Source: Oncomelania hupensis
Lineage: Eukaryota; Mollusca; Gastropoda; Littorinimorpha; Pomatiopsidae
Direction of reading: 5' to 3'
Assembly (NCBI GenBank): GCA_036898135.1
Contig: CM072513.1
Coordinates: 18,104,250-18,168,249, forward strand
DNA: 64,000 nt
The notes below the pieces were generated by a model, which saw only the letters and a list, made by a program, of their open reading frames with translations, did no database searches and was not told the DNA's origin. Positions 47,842-57,526 of this stretch are shown here, piece after piece; position 1 is the first letter of the stretch, and every line of letters begins with the position of its first letter. A program made the position numbers and the translations under genes.

Positions 47842-49810
47842 AAGGGACCCTTTTTCACCAGGTACATCCTCCACAAATCCTTTTGAAATTTACAATGAGT
47901 GTTGCACCACTAAAAAAATAAGTTCACAACCAAAAATAATTTTTACGAAAGTATATATTTGTTGGTAATCAATAGATTCCTGTAGCTTGTGTGCCCGCAA
48001 CTGCTTGCTACCCATCTTGAGCTAAAAAATTGCATCTACCGAAGCCGGGTAAATGCAGAACCCATAAAATTAGTTGTTAAATAAGGTTTTTGGGTTTAGG
48101 CTGATACAATAGACCCTACACTACCCAAGACATCAACAGCGCACCTTGAAACCGCGTAGTTCATGTCAAAGTTCGCACGGTTAGGTATTGGTGTTCAGTT
48201 ACAACAGGGGAAATAACTCCCTGTCAAAACCGAAATGTAAAATTCAAACTTTAGTGGTTGGTTTGAGCAAGGAAAGCCCACTTTATCATTGTTTAATGTC
48301 ATAACAAAGCCCACAGTATCATTGTTTAATGTAATAACAAAGCCCACTTTAGTATTGTTTAATGTAATAACAATGCCTACTGTATCATTGTTTAATGTAA
48401 TAACAAAGCCCACAGTATCATTGTTTAATGTAATAACAAAGCCCACAGTATCATTGTTTAATGTAATAACAAAGCCCACTTTATCATTGTTTAATGTAAT
48501 AACAAAGCCCACAGTATCATTGTTTAATGTAATAACAAAGCCCACTTTATTATTGTTTAATGTAATAACAATGCCCACTGTATCATTGTTTTAATGTAAT
48601 AACAAAGCCCACAGTATCATTGTTTAATGTAATAACAAAGCCCACTTTATCATTGTTTAATGTAAAAGCAATGCCTACTGTATCATTGTTTAATGTAATA
48701 ACAAAGCCCACTTTATCATTGTTTAATGTAATAACAAAGCCCACAGTATCATTGTTTAATGTAATAACAATGCCCACTTTATCATTGTTTAATGTAAAAA
48801 CAATGCCTACTGTATCATTGTTTAATGTAATAACAAAGCCCACAGTATCATTGTTTAATGTAATAACAAAGCCCACTTTATTATTGTTTAATGTAATAAC
48901 AATGCCCACTGTATCATTGTTTAATGTAATAACAATGCCCACTGTATCATTGTTTAATGTAATAAGAAAGCCCACTTTATCATTGTTTAATGTAATATCA
49001 ATGCCCACTGTATCATTGTTTAATGTAATAACAATGCCCACTTTATCATTGTTTAATGTAATAACAAAGCCCACAGTATCATTGTTTAATGTAATAACAA
49101 AGCCCACTTTATCATTGTTTAATGTAAAAACAATGCCTACTGTATCATTGTTTAATGTAATAACAAAGCCCACTTTATCATTGTTTAATGTAATAACAAA
49201 GCCCACAGTATCATTGTTTAATGTAATAACAATGCCCACTTTATCATTGTTTAATGTAAAAACAATGCCTACTGTATCATTGTTTAATGTAATAACAAAG
49301 CCCACAGTATCATTGTTTAATGTAATAACAAAGCCCACTTTATTATTGTTTAATGTAATAACAATGCCCACTGTATCATTGTTTAATGTAATAACAATGC
49401 CCACTGCATCATTGTTTAATGTAATAAGAAAGCCCACTTTATCATTGTTTAATGTAATATCAATGCCCACTGTATCATTGTTTAATGTAATAACAATGCC
49501 CACTGTATCATTGTTTAATGTAATAACAAAGCCCACTTTATCATTGTTTAATGTAATAACAATGCCCACTGTATCATTGTTTAATGTAATAAGAAAGCCC
49601 ACTTTATCATTGTTTAATGTAATATCAATGCCCACTGTATCATTGTTTAATGTAATAACAATGCCCACTGTATCATTGTTTAATGTAATAACAAAGCCCA
49701 CTTTATCATTGTTTAATGTAATATCAATGCCCACTGTATCATTGTTTGATGTAATAACAATGCCAATTTTAGGGTAAGCCCGTTTCGCCAGAAGTAAACA
49801 AAGCGTCCGC
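47842..49810 (+). mobile_element. Dispersed element, copy 2 (expanded internal satellite)
   Basis: Relative of 11,318-12,250. Both have ACAAATCCTTTT, CTAAAAAAATAAG, AGACCCT...CTACxC, GTGGxTGGTTTGAGCA, the first 33-bp unit, and the closing GGGTAA(A/G)CCCG...AGTxAACAAAG. In this copy the single unit is replaced by about 45 units and no SINE is present. Confidence 0.65.
48275..49770 (+). repeat. 33-bp satellite, about 45 units
   Basis: Unit: CCCACTTTATCATTG followed by TTTAATGTAATAACAAAG. Variants are ACTGTATC/ACAGTATC, AATGCC/AAAGCC and GTAAAAACA. A 14-unit higher-order block (462 bp) is present twice, from about 48,623 and 49,085, and a 5-unit block repeats near the end. A single extra T at about 48,592 breaks the register. 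Because 33 is a multiple of 3, both strands carry spurious repeat proteins (LFNVITKPTVS; NNDTVGFVITL). Confidence 0.95.
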
Positions 49811-50550
49811 ATTAGAGCTCTTTAATAGTAAAATCAGCTTCATTGGTTGCCGGTTCACCCAACAATAGACTTTAATGTCAAAGCGTTTTGCAATGAATGC
49901 TTGAAAAATGTGAAAGACCCTGTTCATCTTCAAGAGCTAGTGCCCGTCGACTACCCTAGACTCATACACACACTCGAAAGAGAGACAGAAAGAGACGACG
50001 ATGACGATGATGATGATGATGATGATAACGACGATGATGATAATAATGATGATGATGATGATGACGACGACAATGAATGCTTGCAGACTAGTAGGCTCGT
50101 AAGGCGTTTAATCCACAAAGATCATGCTCGAAGCATCTCAAAGAAACAGTCAGACAGATAGACGGAGAGACAAGCAGACTCTCAAGTAGGCAGAGTAAAT
50201 AATTCACCGGTTTACAAAACAAAATCCTTTGCTGTGACCACATGGATAAGTGCTGTTAAAAACCGGCGTCTACGAGACCGCAAAGTACCCGCACGAGAGA
50301 GAGAGAGAGAGAGTGCAAACACACACACACACACACATACACACACCTTCTCCCCCCCCCCACACACACACACTATAGCGGTAAGATTACTAACAATAAT
50401 GTTTGGATGGCGCGACCAGACGTATTTAAATGGGCGCCATTCGCTCGACTGTTGATCCCCCAATTCACTTTCGCCATGGAGAACAGTATTCATTGGAACC
50501 ATCACATCACTTCACACAGCTCTCAATGCCATCTCCGTTCACATCCGCAC
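49811..50550. other. Stretch with microsatellites, no recognised gene
   Basis: GAC/GAT repeats at 49,996-50,073, a short (GA)n at 50,297-50,313 and (CA)n at 50,318-50,373. The 104-aa frame at 49,847-50,161 is extended by an Asp run and has no recognised domain. Confidence 0.55.
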
Positions 50551-50551
50551 T

Positions 50552-51398
50552 CGGCAAAGTGGTTTTCAATATATTTTATATATCCTTGTTATGAAATGTG
50601 CTGGCTTCCTAGGCAAAGTGGCTTTCAATAATGGTCTAACCTTCTAAAAAACTTTATATATACTTGTTATGAAATGTGCTGACTTCCTAGGCAAAGTGGC
50701 TTTCAATAATGGTCTAACCTTCTAAAAGACTTTATACATACTTGTTATGAAATGTGCTGGCTACCTAGGCAAAGTGGCTTTCAATAATGGTCTAACCTGC
50801 TAAAAGACTTTATATATACTTGTTATGAAATGTGCTGCCTTCCTAGACAAAGTGGCTTTCAATAATGGTCTAACCTGCTAAAAGACTTTATATATACTTG
50901 TTATGAAATGTGCTGGCTTCCTAGGCAAAGTGGCTTTCAATAATGGTCTAACTGCTAAAGGACTTTATATATACTTGTTATGAGTTATGAAATGTGCTGG
51001 TTTCCTAGGCAAATTGGCTTTCAATAATGGTTTAACCTGCTAAAAGACTTTATATATCCTTGTTATGAAATGTGCTGGCTTTCTAGGCAAAGTGGCTTTC
51101 AATAATGGTTTAACCTGCTAAAAGACTTTATATATCCTTGTTATGAAATGTGCTGGCTTTCTAGGCAAAGTGGCTTTCAATAATGGTTTAACCTGCTAAA
51201 AGACTGTATATATACTTGTTATGAAGTGTGCTGGTTACCTAGGCAAAGTGTTTTTCAATAATGGTTTAACCTGCTAAAAGACTTTATATATCCTTGTTAT
51301 GAAATGTGCTGGTTACCTAGGCAAAGTGACTTTCAATAATGGTCTAACCTGCTAAAAGACTTTATATATCCTTGTTATGTAATGTGCTGGTTACGTAG
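50552..51398 (+). repeat. 77-bp minisatellite, 11 units
   Basis: Unit core: AAATGTGCTGGCTTCCTAGG, then CAAAGTGGCTTTCAATAATG, GTCTAACCTGCTAAAAGACT and TTATATATACTTGTTATG. Variants affect CTTCC/TTACC, GGTCT/GGTTT and TATACT/TATCCT. It runs directly into the SINE at 51,398. Confidence 0.93.
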
Positions 51399-51560
51399 GC
51401 CCAAGGTTGCGGGGTCGAACCCCGCATGGGACGAACTTACGTGACTTAGATATGGGAATTTTGAGAATACTGAGGGGTTTCTCCGGGTACTCCGGTTTCC
51501 TCCCTCCTTGAATAATGGTATTGGACGCAGTCAAGCTAATGTCCAAAAATAAAAATTGAT
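51398..51560 (+). mobile_element. 5'-truncated tRNA-derived SINE
   Basis: Begins inside the tRNA-like head: CCCAAGGTTGCGGGGTCGAA then CCCCGC (T-arm hairpin with box B). The body is CTTACGTGACTTAG, TTTCTCCGGGTACTCCGG and TTTCCTCCCTCCTTGAATAA, then TGGTATTGGACG. The body matches the element at 63,836, which has a fuller head. The A-rich end is at about 51,545-51,560. Confidence 0.75.
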
Positions 51561-51587
51561 TTCTATTCTGCCTTTGTGACAGCAAAC

Positions 51588-51622
51588 AAGATGATGATGA
51601 TGACGATGATGATGATGATGAC

Positions 51623-51659
<37 letters not shown>

Positions 51660-51660
51660 T
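51588..51660 (+). repeat. (GAT)n array
   Basis: About 24 GAT triplets with two GAC. Confidence 0.95.
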
Positions 51661-51894
51661 TGTGGTTCAACTTACAAAACACTGTGGGTCTGACTTCTTA
51701 TAGAGGCAATGTAAATCATGATCTACATGTAGGTTGCTTTGGTTTAACTTCCCCAAATTCGTAGTTTTCTGAAAGATATATCTTGAGCCCAGTTACATGC
51801 TATAGCACTGTTGCAAAACTAGTGCAGATAGAGTTATCCGTCCCTGCCTTCACCTATGCCAAGGACACCCGCTAGTTCCGGTTGAGTATTAAGC

Positions 51895-52074
51895 ATGGCC
51901 GCACGTAGACGGAAGACTTGTGGCAGAGAAAAACAGTATTGCGTTTGCTGCCCTAATTTCGCAGGAAAAGTAATTGAAGGGCGCATTGTCAAGTTACACA
52001 CATTACCAGCTAACAAAACACTGAAACGACTGTGGGAACAACGTTTGCGACTGATTCGGAAAGATTACAACAAT
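51895..52074 (+). CDS. Possible first exon with a partial THAP-type zinc finger
   Basis: The frame starts in a strong Kozak context (AGCATGG) and gives MAARRRKTCG, then YCVCCPNFAGKV and KLHTLPANKTLKRLW. THAP domains are DNA-binding C2CH fingers found in host regulators and P-element-type transposases; they begin C-x(2-4)-C near the N-terminus, followed by a Phe/Leu-Pro and a conserved Trp. C16 and C19, L37-P38 and W46 fit that order. The second Cys and the His would lie in a later exon. A splice donor, AAT|GTAAAA, sits at 52,075. A LINE 3' end begins 10 bases later, so the next exon, if any, must lie beyond it. The THAP reading is by pattern only. It could also be a decayed transposase fragment. 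Confidence 0.45.
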
Positions 52075-52083
52075 GTAAAATAA

Positions 52084-52400
52084 GATTCAAGATTCAAGAT
52101 TCTTTATTGTCCAAACACAAGGCATGGATAAGCCTATTTGTTTAGCAGTGCAATAAGGAAGGAGATAACAACATCAAAATTATTACAAACATGGACATAC
52201 AATATTGATACATTTGATATACTATCAAAAACAACTTCCATACCAAAATACAAATCTATAAACACTAACACACATGCATAAACAGATAACCAGCCACATA
52301 CCCATGCGTACACATTTAACACACAGATAATTATTCCACAGTATATGTATACACAACTACAACACTCACCCATTCTTCCATTCCTTAGATCCATCCTAGA
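52084..52400 (-). mobile_element. LINE 3' end with AATCTTG tail
   Basis: Minus strand: a frame (52,134-52,394) ending SFLIALLNK, which resembles the C-terminal SFIPxAxxLLN motif of CR1-like polymerases, then GACAATAAAGAATCTTGAAT and CTTGAATCTTA at 52,084-52,110. A polyadenylation-like AATAAA before short tandem tail repeats is typical of these LINEs. Confidence 0.65.
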
Positions 52401-52402
52401 TC

Positions 52403-52482
<80 letters not shown>

Positions 52483-52760
52483 CATTATAATAATAAGAGT
52501 AATAATACAAAATAATCATCATAATATTAATAATAATTGTAATCATTAGAGTAATTAATAATTATAAAAATAATAATAATAACAAAGCAACTACAACTAG
52601 TAATAATAATACAACAGCAGCACCAACAGACAACTAATAATTAATATATGGTAATAATGATAATAATAATAACAAAACTACTACAACTAATAACAATAAC
52701 AACTGAAAGACTGAAAATAATAAGACATAATTGCAATTGCTTCACTGAATTAAAAACAAA
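52403..52760. repeat. (AAT)n array and degenerate AAT-rich tail
   Basis: Perfect AAT repeats at 52,404-52,482, then interrupted AAT/CAA-rich sequence. No gene. Confidence 0.9.
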
Positions 52761-52904
52761 AATTATTCTACTGTATAATAATGTTATCTTCTAGATAAAC
52801 TGCAAAATTAAAATTTCTCAATTAAAAAATTAAAGCAAAGAAAAAGAAAGAGACTTCGAATTTCTCGTGAATGTAGGTCACTGACAAAACACAAAAGAGA
52901 CCTG

Positions 52905-53385
52905 GGTTCTTTCTGCGATCGGCAAATCATTAAGAAGGCGAACGGAATTATTTGTAGACCAGAGCATGTTCTGGCGGGCGAATTCTCAGTGCTACCATCC
53001 GGGCGCCGTTTTGCCTTACCGGCCTGTAAGGGTAATCGCCGCTCCCACAGTTTTATTCCTTGCGCAATTCGACTGCTAAATTTGATGCGATCATCTCCGC
53101 TCTAACATCTTCCCCACCGCCCTAATGCAAATTTCTTTCGCTGATGATGATGATATTCTTACCTTATTTTCTTACCTTCATGTTTTTATTTGATTTAACT
53201 GTCGGCTGTGAGTGTTCATGATGTGCGTGGTGTGTGTGTGTTGCGTGTGTGTTTGGTTTATGTTTGTATGGTAGGACTTTTATGTATTTATTTATTCTAA
53301 TACTATTAGCTGCTTCTAAATTCTTGTAATTGCCCTATGTGGATAAATAAAGTTGTATTGAATTGAATTGAATTGAATTGACAAA
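52905..53385 (+). mobile_element. CR1-like LINE 3' end with (TTGAA)n tail
   Basis: A plus-strand frame gives CDRQIIKKANGI, EHVLAGEFSVLPSGRRFALP and SHSFIPCAIRLLNL, then a stop near 53,105. LPSGRRF and SFIPxAIRLLN are the C-terminal signature of CR1-like polymerases. The 3' UTR runs to GGATAAATAAAGTTG and ends TATTGAATTGAATTGAATTG at about 53,357-53,381. Severely 5'-truncated and non-coding. Confidence 0.8.
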
Positions 53386-53603
53386 CGAATTAGGCCTACT
53401 GAACAAACAAATCAGCAATCAATGTTTAGGCAAGCAGCCATCCTGAGTAAAATTTGAACGATTGTACAAGAGAAATATAATTTATATAACCCTCCATCTT
53501 TCTTGCTTCAACCGGAACTAGCCGAACCCAAGGGCCGCAACCGATCCGCCACTTTCGCTTTCATTATGAAACAGCGCTATAGAACCCTTCCTTCACTTAA
53601 ACT

Positions 53604-53624
53604 CAAGTGTATGTTTGTATGTGT

Positions 53625-53661
<37 letters not shown>

Positions 53662-53690
53662 TGTGTGTGTGTGTGTGTGTAAGCGTGTGT
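53604..53690 (+). repeat. (GT)n microsatellite
   Basis: GT repeats with a few interruptions; the insertion site of the next element lies at its right end. Confidence 0.95.
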
Positions 53691-53693
53691 GTA
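53678..53693 (+). repeat. Target-site duplication, left (16 bp)
   Basis: TGTAAGCGTGTGTGTA, identical to 54,268-54,283. Confidence 0.85.
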
Positions 53694-54267
53694 CCCCCGT
53701 TCGGGTGCCGGGGCTGCCAGAGGTTTCAGTATAAATAGTATCCCCACTTTCTGGAAATTTAGTGCTTTAAATTCCCACTGTCGCTGTCTTTCTCATTTGC
53801 TCTTTCTCATTCCTGCTCTGTTCTATCAATCTGCTGTACTATCGTCTTCTTCGCAATCCCAGTCTCCTACCTTTTTTCTTGAAACCTCTTCCGGGATAAG
53901 ACTCCTTATGAGGTCTGTTGGATCAGCTTGGGAATATTGGACGCTTTCTGCCAGGTAGTCACTAGGGCTTCCTATGATGTTATTATTTAGCAATGTAGGC
54001 ATTTTATATGTATGTGTTTTGTTGATAATTTATAATGATGTTTGTATTCTATTTTGTTTTTGTAAACGGGGGTTCGATAAGTTGGGGTGAAGCCTCAGCC
54101 GTCCCCTGCGTGGGATGTCTTTATTGTAAAGTGACTGGCTGGTGGAGAGCTTTCGGTTTTACCACTAGGGTTGTTTCAGCAGATCTTTTATGCGGATCGG
54201 GGGTTGTCCGGTCCTGATTTGGCTCGGAAGAGTCCGCTGGACCTAAAGCAATAATAATGTATTGTAA
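53694..54267 (+). mobile_element. Retroposon, second copy of the satellite-inserted family
   Basis: Runs from CCCCCGTTCGGGTGCCGGGG to CCTAAAGCAATAATAATG and a short A/T tail, and is flanked by 16-bp duplications. It aligns end to end with the minus-strand copy at 42,984-43,694 but is shorter at the 5' end by about 130 bp. 5' truncation, a variable 3' tail and variable-length duplications indicate target-primed reverse transcription. It contains a TATA-like GTATAAATAG 35 bases from its start; no coding frame is recognised. Confidence 0.85.
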
Positions 54268-54283
54268 TGTAAGCGTGTGTGTA
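54268..54283 (+). repeat. Target-site duplication, right (16 bp)
   Basis: TGTAAGCGTGTGTGTA, identical to 53,678-53,693. Confidence 0.85.
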
Positions 54284-54433
54284 TGTGTGTTTTTTACTTT
54301 ATTTTATTTTATTTTTTGTAATAGCTACTAAGTAAGCCTACTCGGTAATATTCAAGCAAAAATAAAGAAAAGAAAAAAGTCTTAATGAATCGAAATTGGT
54401 ATATTTCAGAGCCGTTGGAACACATTTCTTTAA

Positions 54434-54665
54434 TTGCTCTTATATAGCCCTTTTCCAGTTCACGGCCTGCTCAAGGCGCTAGCCGATACAAGATCTCACT
54501 CAAGCCGTCGAGGCACATGTTCGCTGTCAGAGGGTATTGCCTGATGTCCAAACAACCTGAGCACAGTCCTGGGTGACTGGGGATGGAGGAGAAGAAACCG
54601 GGCTGTGGAATGCATGCGTGCACAGACTAGACCTAGGTTTACACTCTCAACCAAACATAGAGCTA
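54434..54665 (-). mobile_element. SINE with L2-like 3' end, headless copy
   Basis: Minus strand ends GCGCCTTGAGCAGGCC, GGAAAAGGGCTATATAAG. The rest matches the SINE at 17,262-17,692 (GAGCACAGTCCTGGGTGACT; GGGGATGGAG). The tRNA-like head is missing, so it is 5'-truncated. Confidence 0.65.
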
Positions 54666-55250
54666 AGGGCACAGATTTGTAGGAACATAGTTTAGAGTTC
54701 TGAGAACATACAGACAGACCTGTGGGGGAAACGAGACTGCTGTGAGAAAGGCGAGAAAGTAGGAAGAACCGTCAATTCGTCCCCACCCCGTCCCCTCTTA
54801 ACTACCTCCTGCACACCCAAACCCCAACACTAGCCGTCAGCTAGATCACAGGTTGCCTGTCTCATGTATAGATAAAACGTGGATTTTGCAGGCTCTAGGC
54901 CTAACGTAGCACAGAAATAGGTTTCTAAAACCTTACAGTACCACGCCAATACAATTAAACAAGCATTACCGCTTGATCACAATGGATTGCGGAATAACGT
55001 GAAGAAGGGCAATAACCCTGTGCTTACTTACATACAGCGCGTCTGAGACTAGGCAAGGCCTTTCTCTCCCTCCCTCTCAGGACTTGGTCTAGACTCAGCT
55101 TCGCGGCATGGTGCGCTTTAAAAAAGGAATAAAAGATAACCTAGTCCCTGAACTCGCCCCAACGGCGTGAATTCCATTTTGTATCTCTGAACTTAGAATG
55201 ATCAGGATACTGGTGTGACATAAATATTTGCGGTTTAATAAAAACTCTGC
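54666..55250. other. Stretch with no recognised gene
   Basis: No frame, repeat or RNA signal recognised. Confidence 0.5.
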
Positions 55251-55251
55251 T

Positions 55252-55345
55252 TGCGACTACTACTTCTTCTCCTCCTGCTCCTGCTGCTACTGCTACTATT
55301 ACTGCTGCGACTACTACTACTGCTGCAGCACCTACTACTACTACT
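55252..55345 (+). repeat. Degenerate CTA/CTG/CTC trinucleotide repeat
   Basis: Mixed CTACTACT and CTGCTG triplets. The leucine-run frame is an artefact. Confidence 0.9.
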
Positions 55346-55443
55346 ACTTGGTTCACCTCCTACCTCTCAAATAGATTTCAGTCAATGGCATCCGCTCGGA
55401 ACCGGTCGGACTCGCTTGTGGAGTTCCGCAAGGGTCTGTGTTA
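55346..55443 (+). pseudogene. CR1/L2-like LINE RT, piece 1 of 3
   Basis: Reads WFTSYLSNRFQSMAS and, after a frame slip, GVPQGSVL, the RT motif that normally continues GPxLF. The piece is cut there by the tail of a minus-strand LINE. The rest of the same RT resumes near 56,130. Confidence 0.75.
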
Positions 55444-55633
55444 AGATAAGATAAGATAAGATAAGACAACTTTATTATCTTTTGCAAGAAATTACATTGT
55501 GGTGTACAATTACAATCAACAAGGAATAAACATCACAATAATAATAACAACAATCATAATGACAATGAGGATAAAAATGCACAGTCACATATGAATATAA
55601 TTACACTTATGCATGCTAACATTAAACGACAGC

Positions 55634-55672
<39 letters not shown>

Positions 55673-56135
55673 CATTTATTAAGTAATGAGACAGCCTTTG
55701 GAATAAAACTGTTTTTCGTTCTGAGAGTTCTGACCCTTGGTGTTTGGTAGCGCCTTCCAGAAGGCAGGAGCTGGAAGTGGTGCGCAAGCACATGAGTGCT
55801 ATCCAGCACAAAGCAACTAGCTTTCCGCACAACACGTCTTTCATACAACACCTGCAGACTCTCTTGTTTCACTCCAACAACCCTCCCACAGACTTTCACT
55901 ACTCGATCCAGCATACTTTTGTTTTTTACACACAAACTTCCATACCAGCAGATAAAAGAAAAGGTAAGAACGGACTCAATAAAAGAAGAGTAAAAGGTCT
56001 GAAGGATGCGGCTACTGACTTGGAGATTTCGAAGTTTTTGAAGGCAGTAAATTCTAGACTGACATTTTTTGTGTATGGCCTGGGTGTTTGCAGTGAAGTT
56101 CAGTTTCTCGTCAATGATGGTTCCTGTTTTGCTTA
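55444..56135 (-). mobile_element. Minus-strand CR1-like LINE inserted in the plus-strand LINE
   Basis: The minus-strand frame gives VSKTGTIIDEKLNFTANTQA, FYSSFIESVLTFSFICWYGS, NKSMLDRVVKVCGRVVGVKQ, FQLLPSGRRYQTPRVRTLR and NSFIPKAVSLLNK, the C-terminal third of the polymerase, open without stops for most of its length. It ends in AAGTTGTCTTATCTTATCTT repeats at 55,444-55,475 and carries an internal (GT)n at 55,632-55,670. The start is approximate, within about 20 bases. Relatively intact, so probably younger than its host. Confidence 0.8.
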
Positions 56136-56574
56136 CCCTCTTTCAGACATCATCCAGGGTCAAAACATGACCGTCATTTCTATGCCGATGACTCTCAACT
56201 ACAAAGAAGTGGCAAACCTGACAACGTATATTCATTACTGATAAGGATTGCTGACTGTTACACTAACATAAAAATTGGGTGACTCAAAACAAACTTTAAC
56301 TCAACGACGACAAGACAGAAGTTATGCTAATTGGTAGGCACCCTACACGCCAAAACCTCTCACAGCTACCCACTACTCTTAGTATTCAACTTGTCAATAC
56401 CAGCATATCTATTGGAAAAAGTACAATCAACCTTTCTTCTTCAGTGAAAAATCTTGGGGTCGTATTTGACGACAACCTGTCTATGCAAGACTTAATTTTC
56501 AAAACCTGTCAAGCCTGTTACGCCACACGCCATATTGCTCTCATTCGTAAGTCTCTCACTACAGAAACAACAAA
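56130..56574 (+). pseudogene. CR1/L2-like LINE RT, piece 2 of 3
   Basis: Reads PLSDIIQGQNM, HFYADDSQLQRSGKPDNVY (catalytic YADD intact), LQLNDDKTEVMLIGRHPTRQ-like, SSSVKNLGVVFDDNLSMQ and ATRHIALIRKSLTTETT. It carries a few frame slips, and the last 250 bases form the open frame 56,324-56,574. The frame is cut at ACAACAAA (56,574) and resumes at 58,674 with the codons expected next. Confidence 0.85.
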
Positions 56575-56623
56575 GTGGAATTTAGTATAAATTGTATTTA
56601 AAATTATTGTGCGCCTGTGTTCT

Positions 56624-56641
56624 GTTGAACCCGGGTTCAAC
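56624..56641. repeat. Perfect 18-bp palindrome
   Basis: GTTGAACCCGGGTTCAAC, 50 bases inside the left edge of the DIRS-like element. It also resembles a box-B core (GGTTCAA), but no box A lies nearby. Confidence 0.9.
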
Positions 56642-56791
56642 TTCGGGTAATGCGTGTGGTGTGTGCATGATTTGTTTGTGCAGTGAGCGAGCCTCGCGTA
56701 TTGATATTGCCTTGGAAAAAATTATTGCCAGTCGACTCCCACTCGCCGTAGCAGCAACAGCTTCGCAGCGTTTTTCGGAGGAAAGTTTTTC

Positions 56792-57526
56792 ATGCGACGC
56801 GTGCTGGATGCCATCCGGCCTTTGCGGCAGCAGCATCACAAGATAAGACTTAGCTTAGAGTTTCACAAAGATGTGCAGTGGTGGCTTACGTTTCTTAAAA
56901 CCTTTAATGGTATACTGTACTACAACAGCGGTAAAACCCATCATTTACACGTAGATGCGTGTAATACTGCTGCCGGCGCCTTCTGGGCCGGGGATTGGTT
57001 GTATTCAGTGTTTAGCAAAGATGCCCCTGTTATGAATGGGCTCCACATTAACTACAAAGAAGTGTGTGCAGCAGTGCAGGGTGTAGAGAAATGGGCCAGT
57101 TGCTGGCGCGATAGTACAGTAATTGTGCACACAGATAGCACTGTGACCAAAGCCATTCTGAATAAGGGCAGGAGTAAGCACCCTTTGATTAACTGCCTGC
57201 TTAGACGCATGTTCTGGTTATGTGTGATGTATAACTTCAGTGTTAGAGCTATTCATATACCTGGCAGCATCAATACGATTCCAGATACAATATCTCGATT
57301 GCACGAGCCTAGGAAATGTGAATATTTGTGTACTTTGTTGGCGAACTGGTCACATGGCGCAGTTACCAGTGAGCTTGATGTGTTTGGTCATATGTCTGCA
57401 GAGACTCTATTCTTCTTGTTGCAGAAACGTCAGAAGCGTTCAAATCAAAACTTGAAGAGGAATTGGCCTATTTCAGGGGACACACCTTTGCAGAGAATAC
57501 TTTCAAAACGTACAGAACGCACGTGA
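56792..57526 (+). CDS. DIRS-like RNase H domain protein (connection + RNase H)
   Basis: A 244-aa open frame. RRVLDAIRPLRQQHHKIRL and HKDVQWWLTFLKTFNG are the segment linking RT to RNase H in DIRS/Ngaro polyproteins. The RNase H core follows: HVDACNTAAGAFW (D55), HINYKEVCAAV (E90), VHTDSTVTKAIL (D115) and NTIPDTISRL (D165), so all four acidic catalytic residues are present. The frame continues upstream of the Met as FFGGKFFMRR without obvious RT motifs. In a full element this removes the RNA from the RNA/DNA hybrid. The last 64 bases overlap the recombinase frame, which is shifted relative to it. Truncated parent protein, so probably not functional by itself. Confidence 0.75.
   Translation: MRRVLDAIRPLRQQHHKIRLSLEFHKDVQWWLTFLKTFNGILYYNSGKTHHLHVDACNTAAGAFWAGDWLYSVFSKDAPVMNGLHINYKEVCAAVQGVEKWASCWRDSTVIVHTDSTVTKAILNKGRSKHPLINCLLRRMFWLCVMYNFSVRAIHIPGSINTIPDTISRLHEPRKCEYLCTLLANWSHGAVTSELDVFGHMSAETLFFLLQKRQKRSNQNLKRNWPISGDTPLQRILSKRTERT

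Noticed and set aside
48195..49812. Repeat proteins of 385 and 409 residues
   Set aside because: Direct translation of the 33-bp satellite, open on both strands at once.
56592..56846. 84-residue frame upstream of the RNase H
   Set aside because: A shadow frame partly overlapping the RNase H N-terminus; no RT motifs could be found in it.
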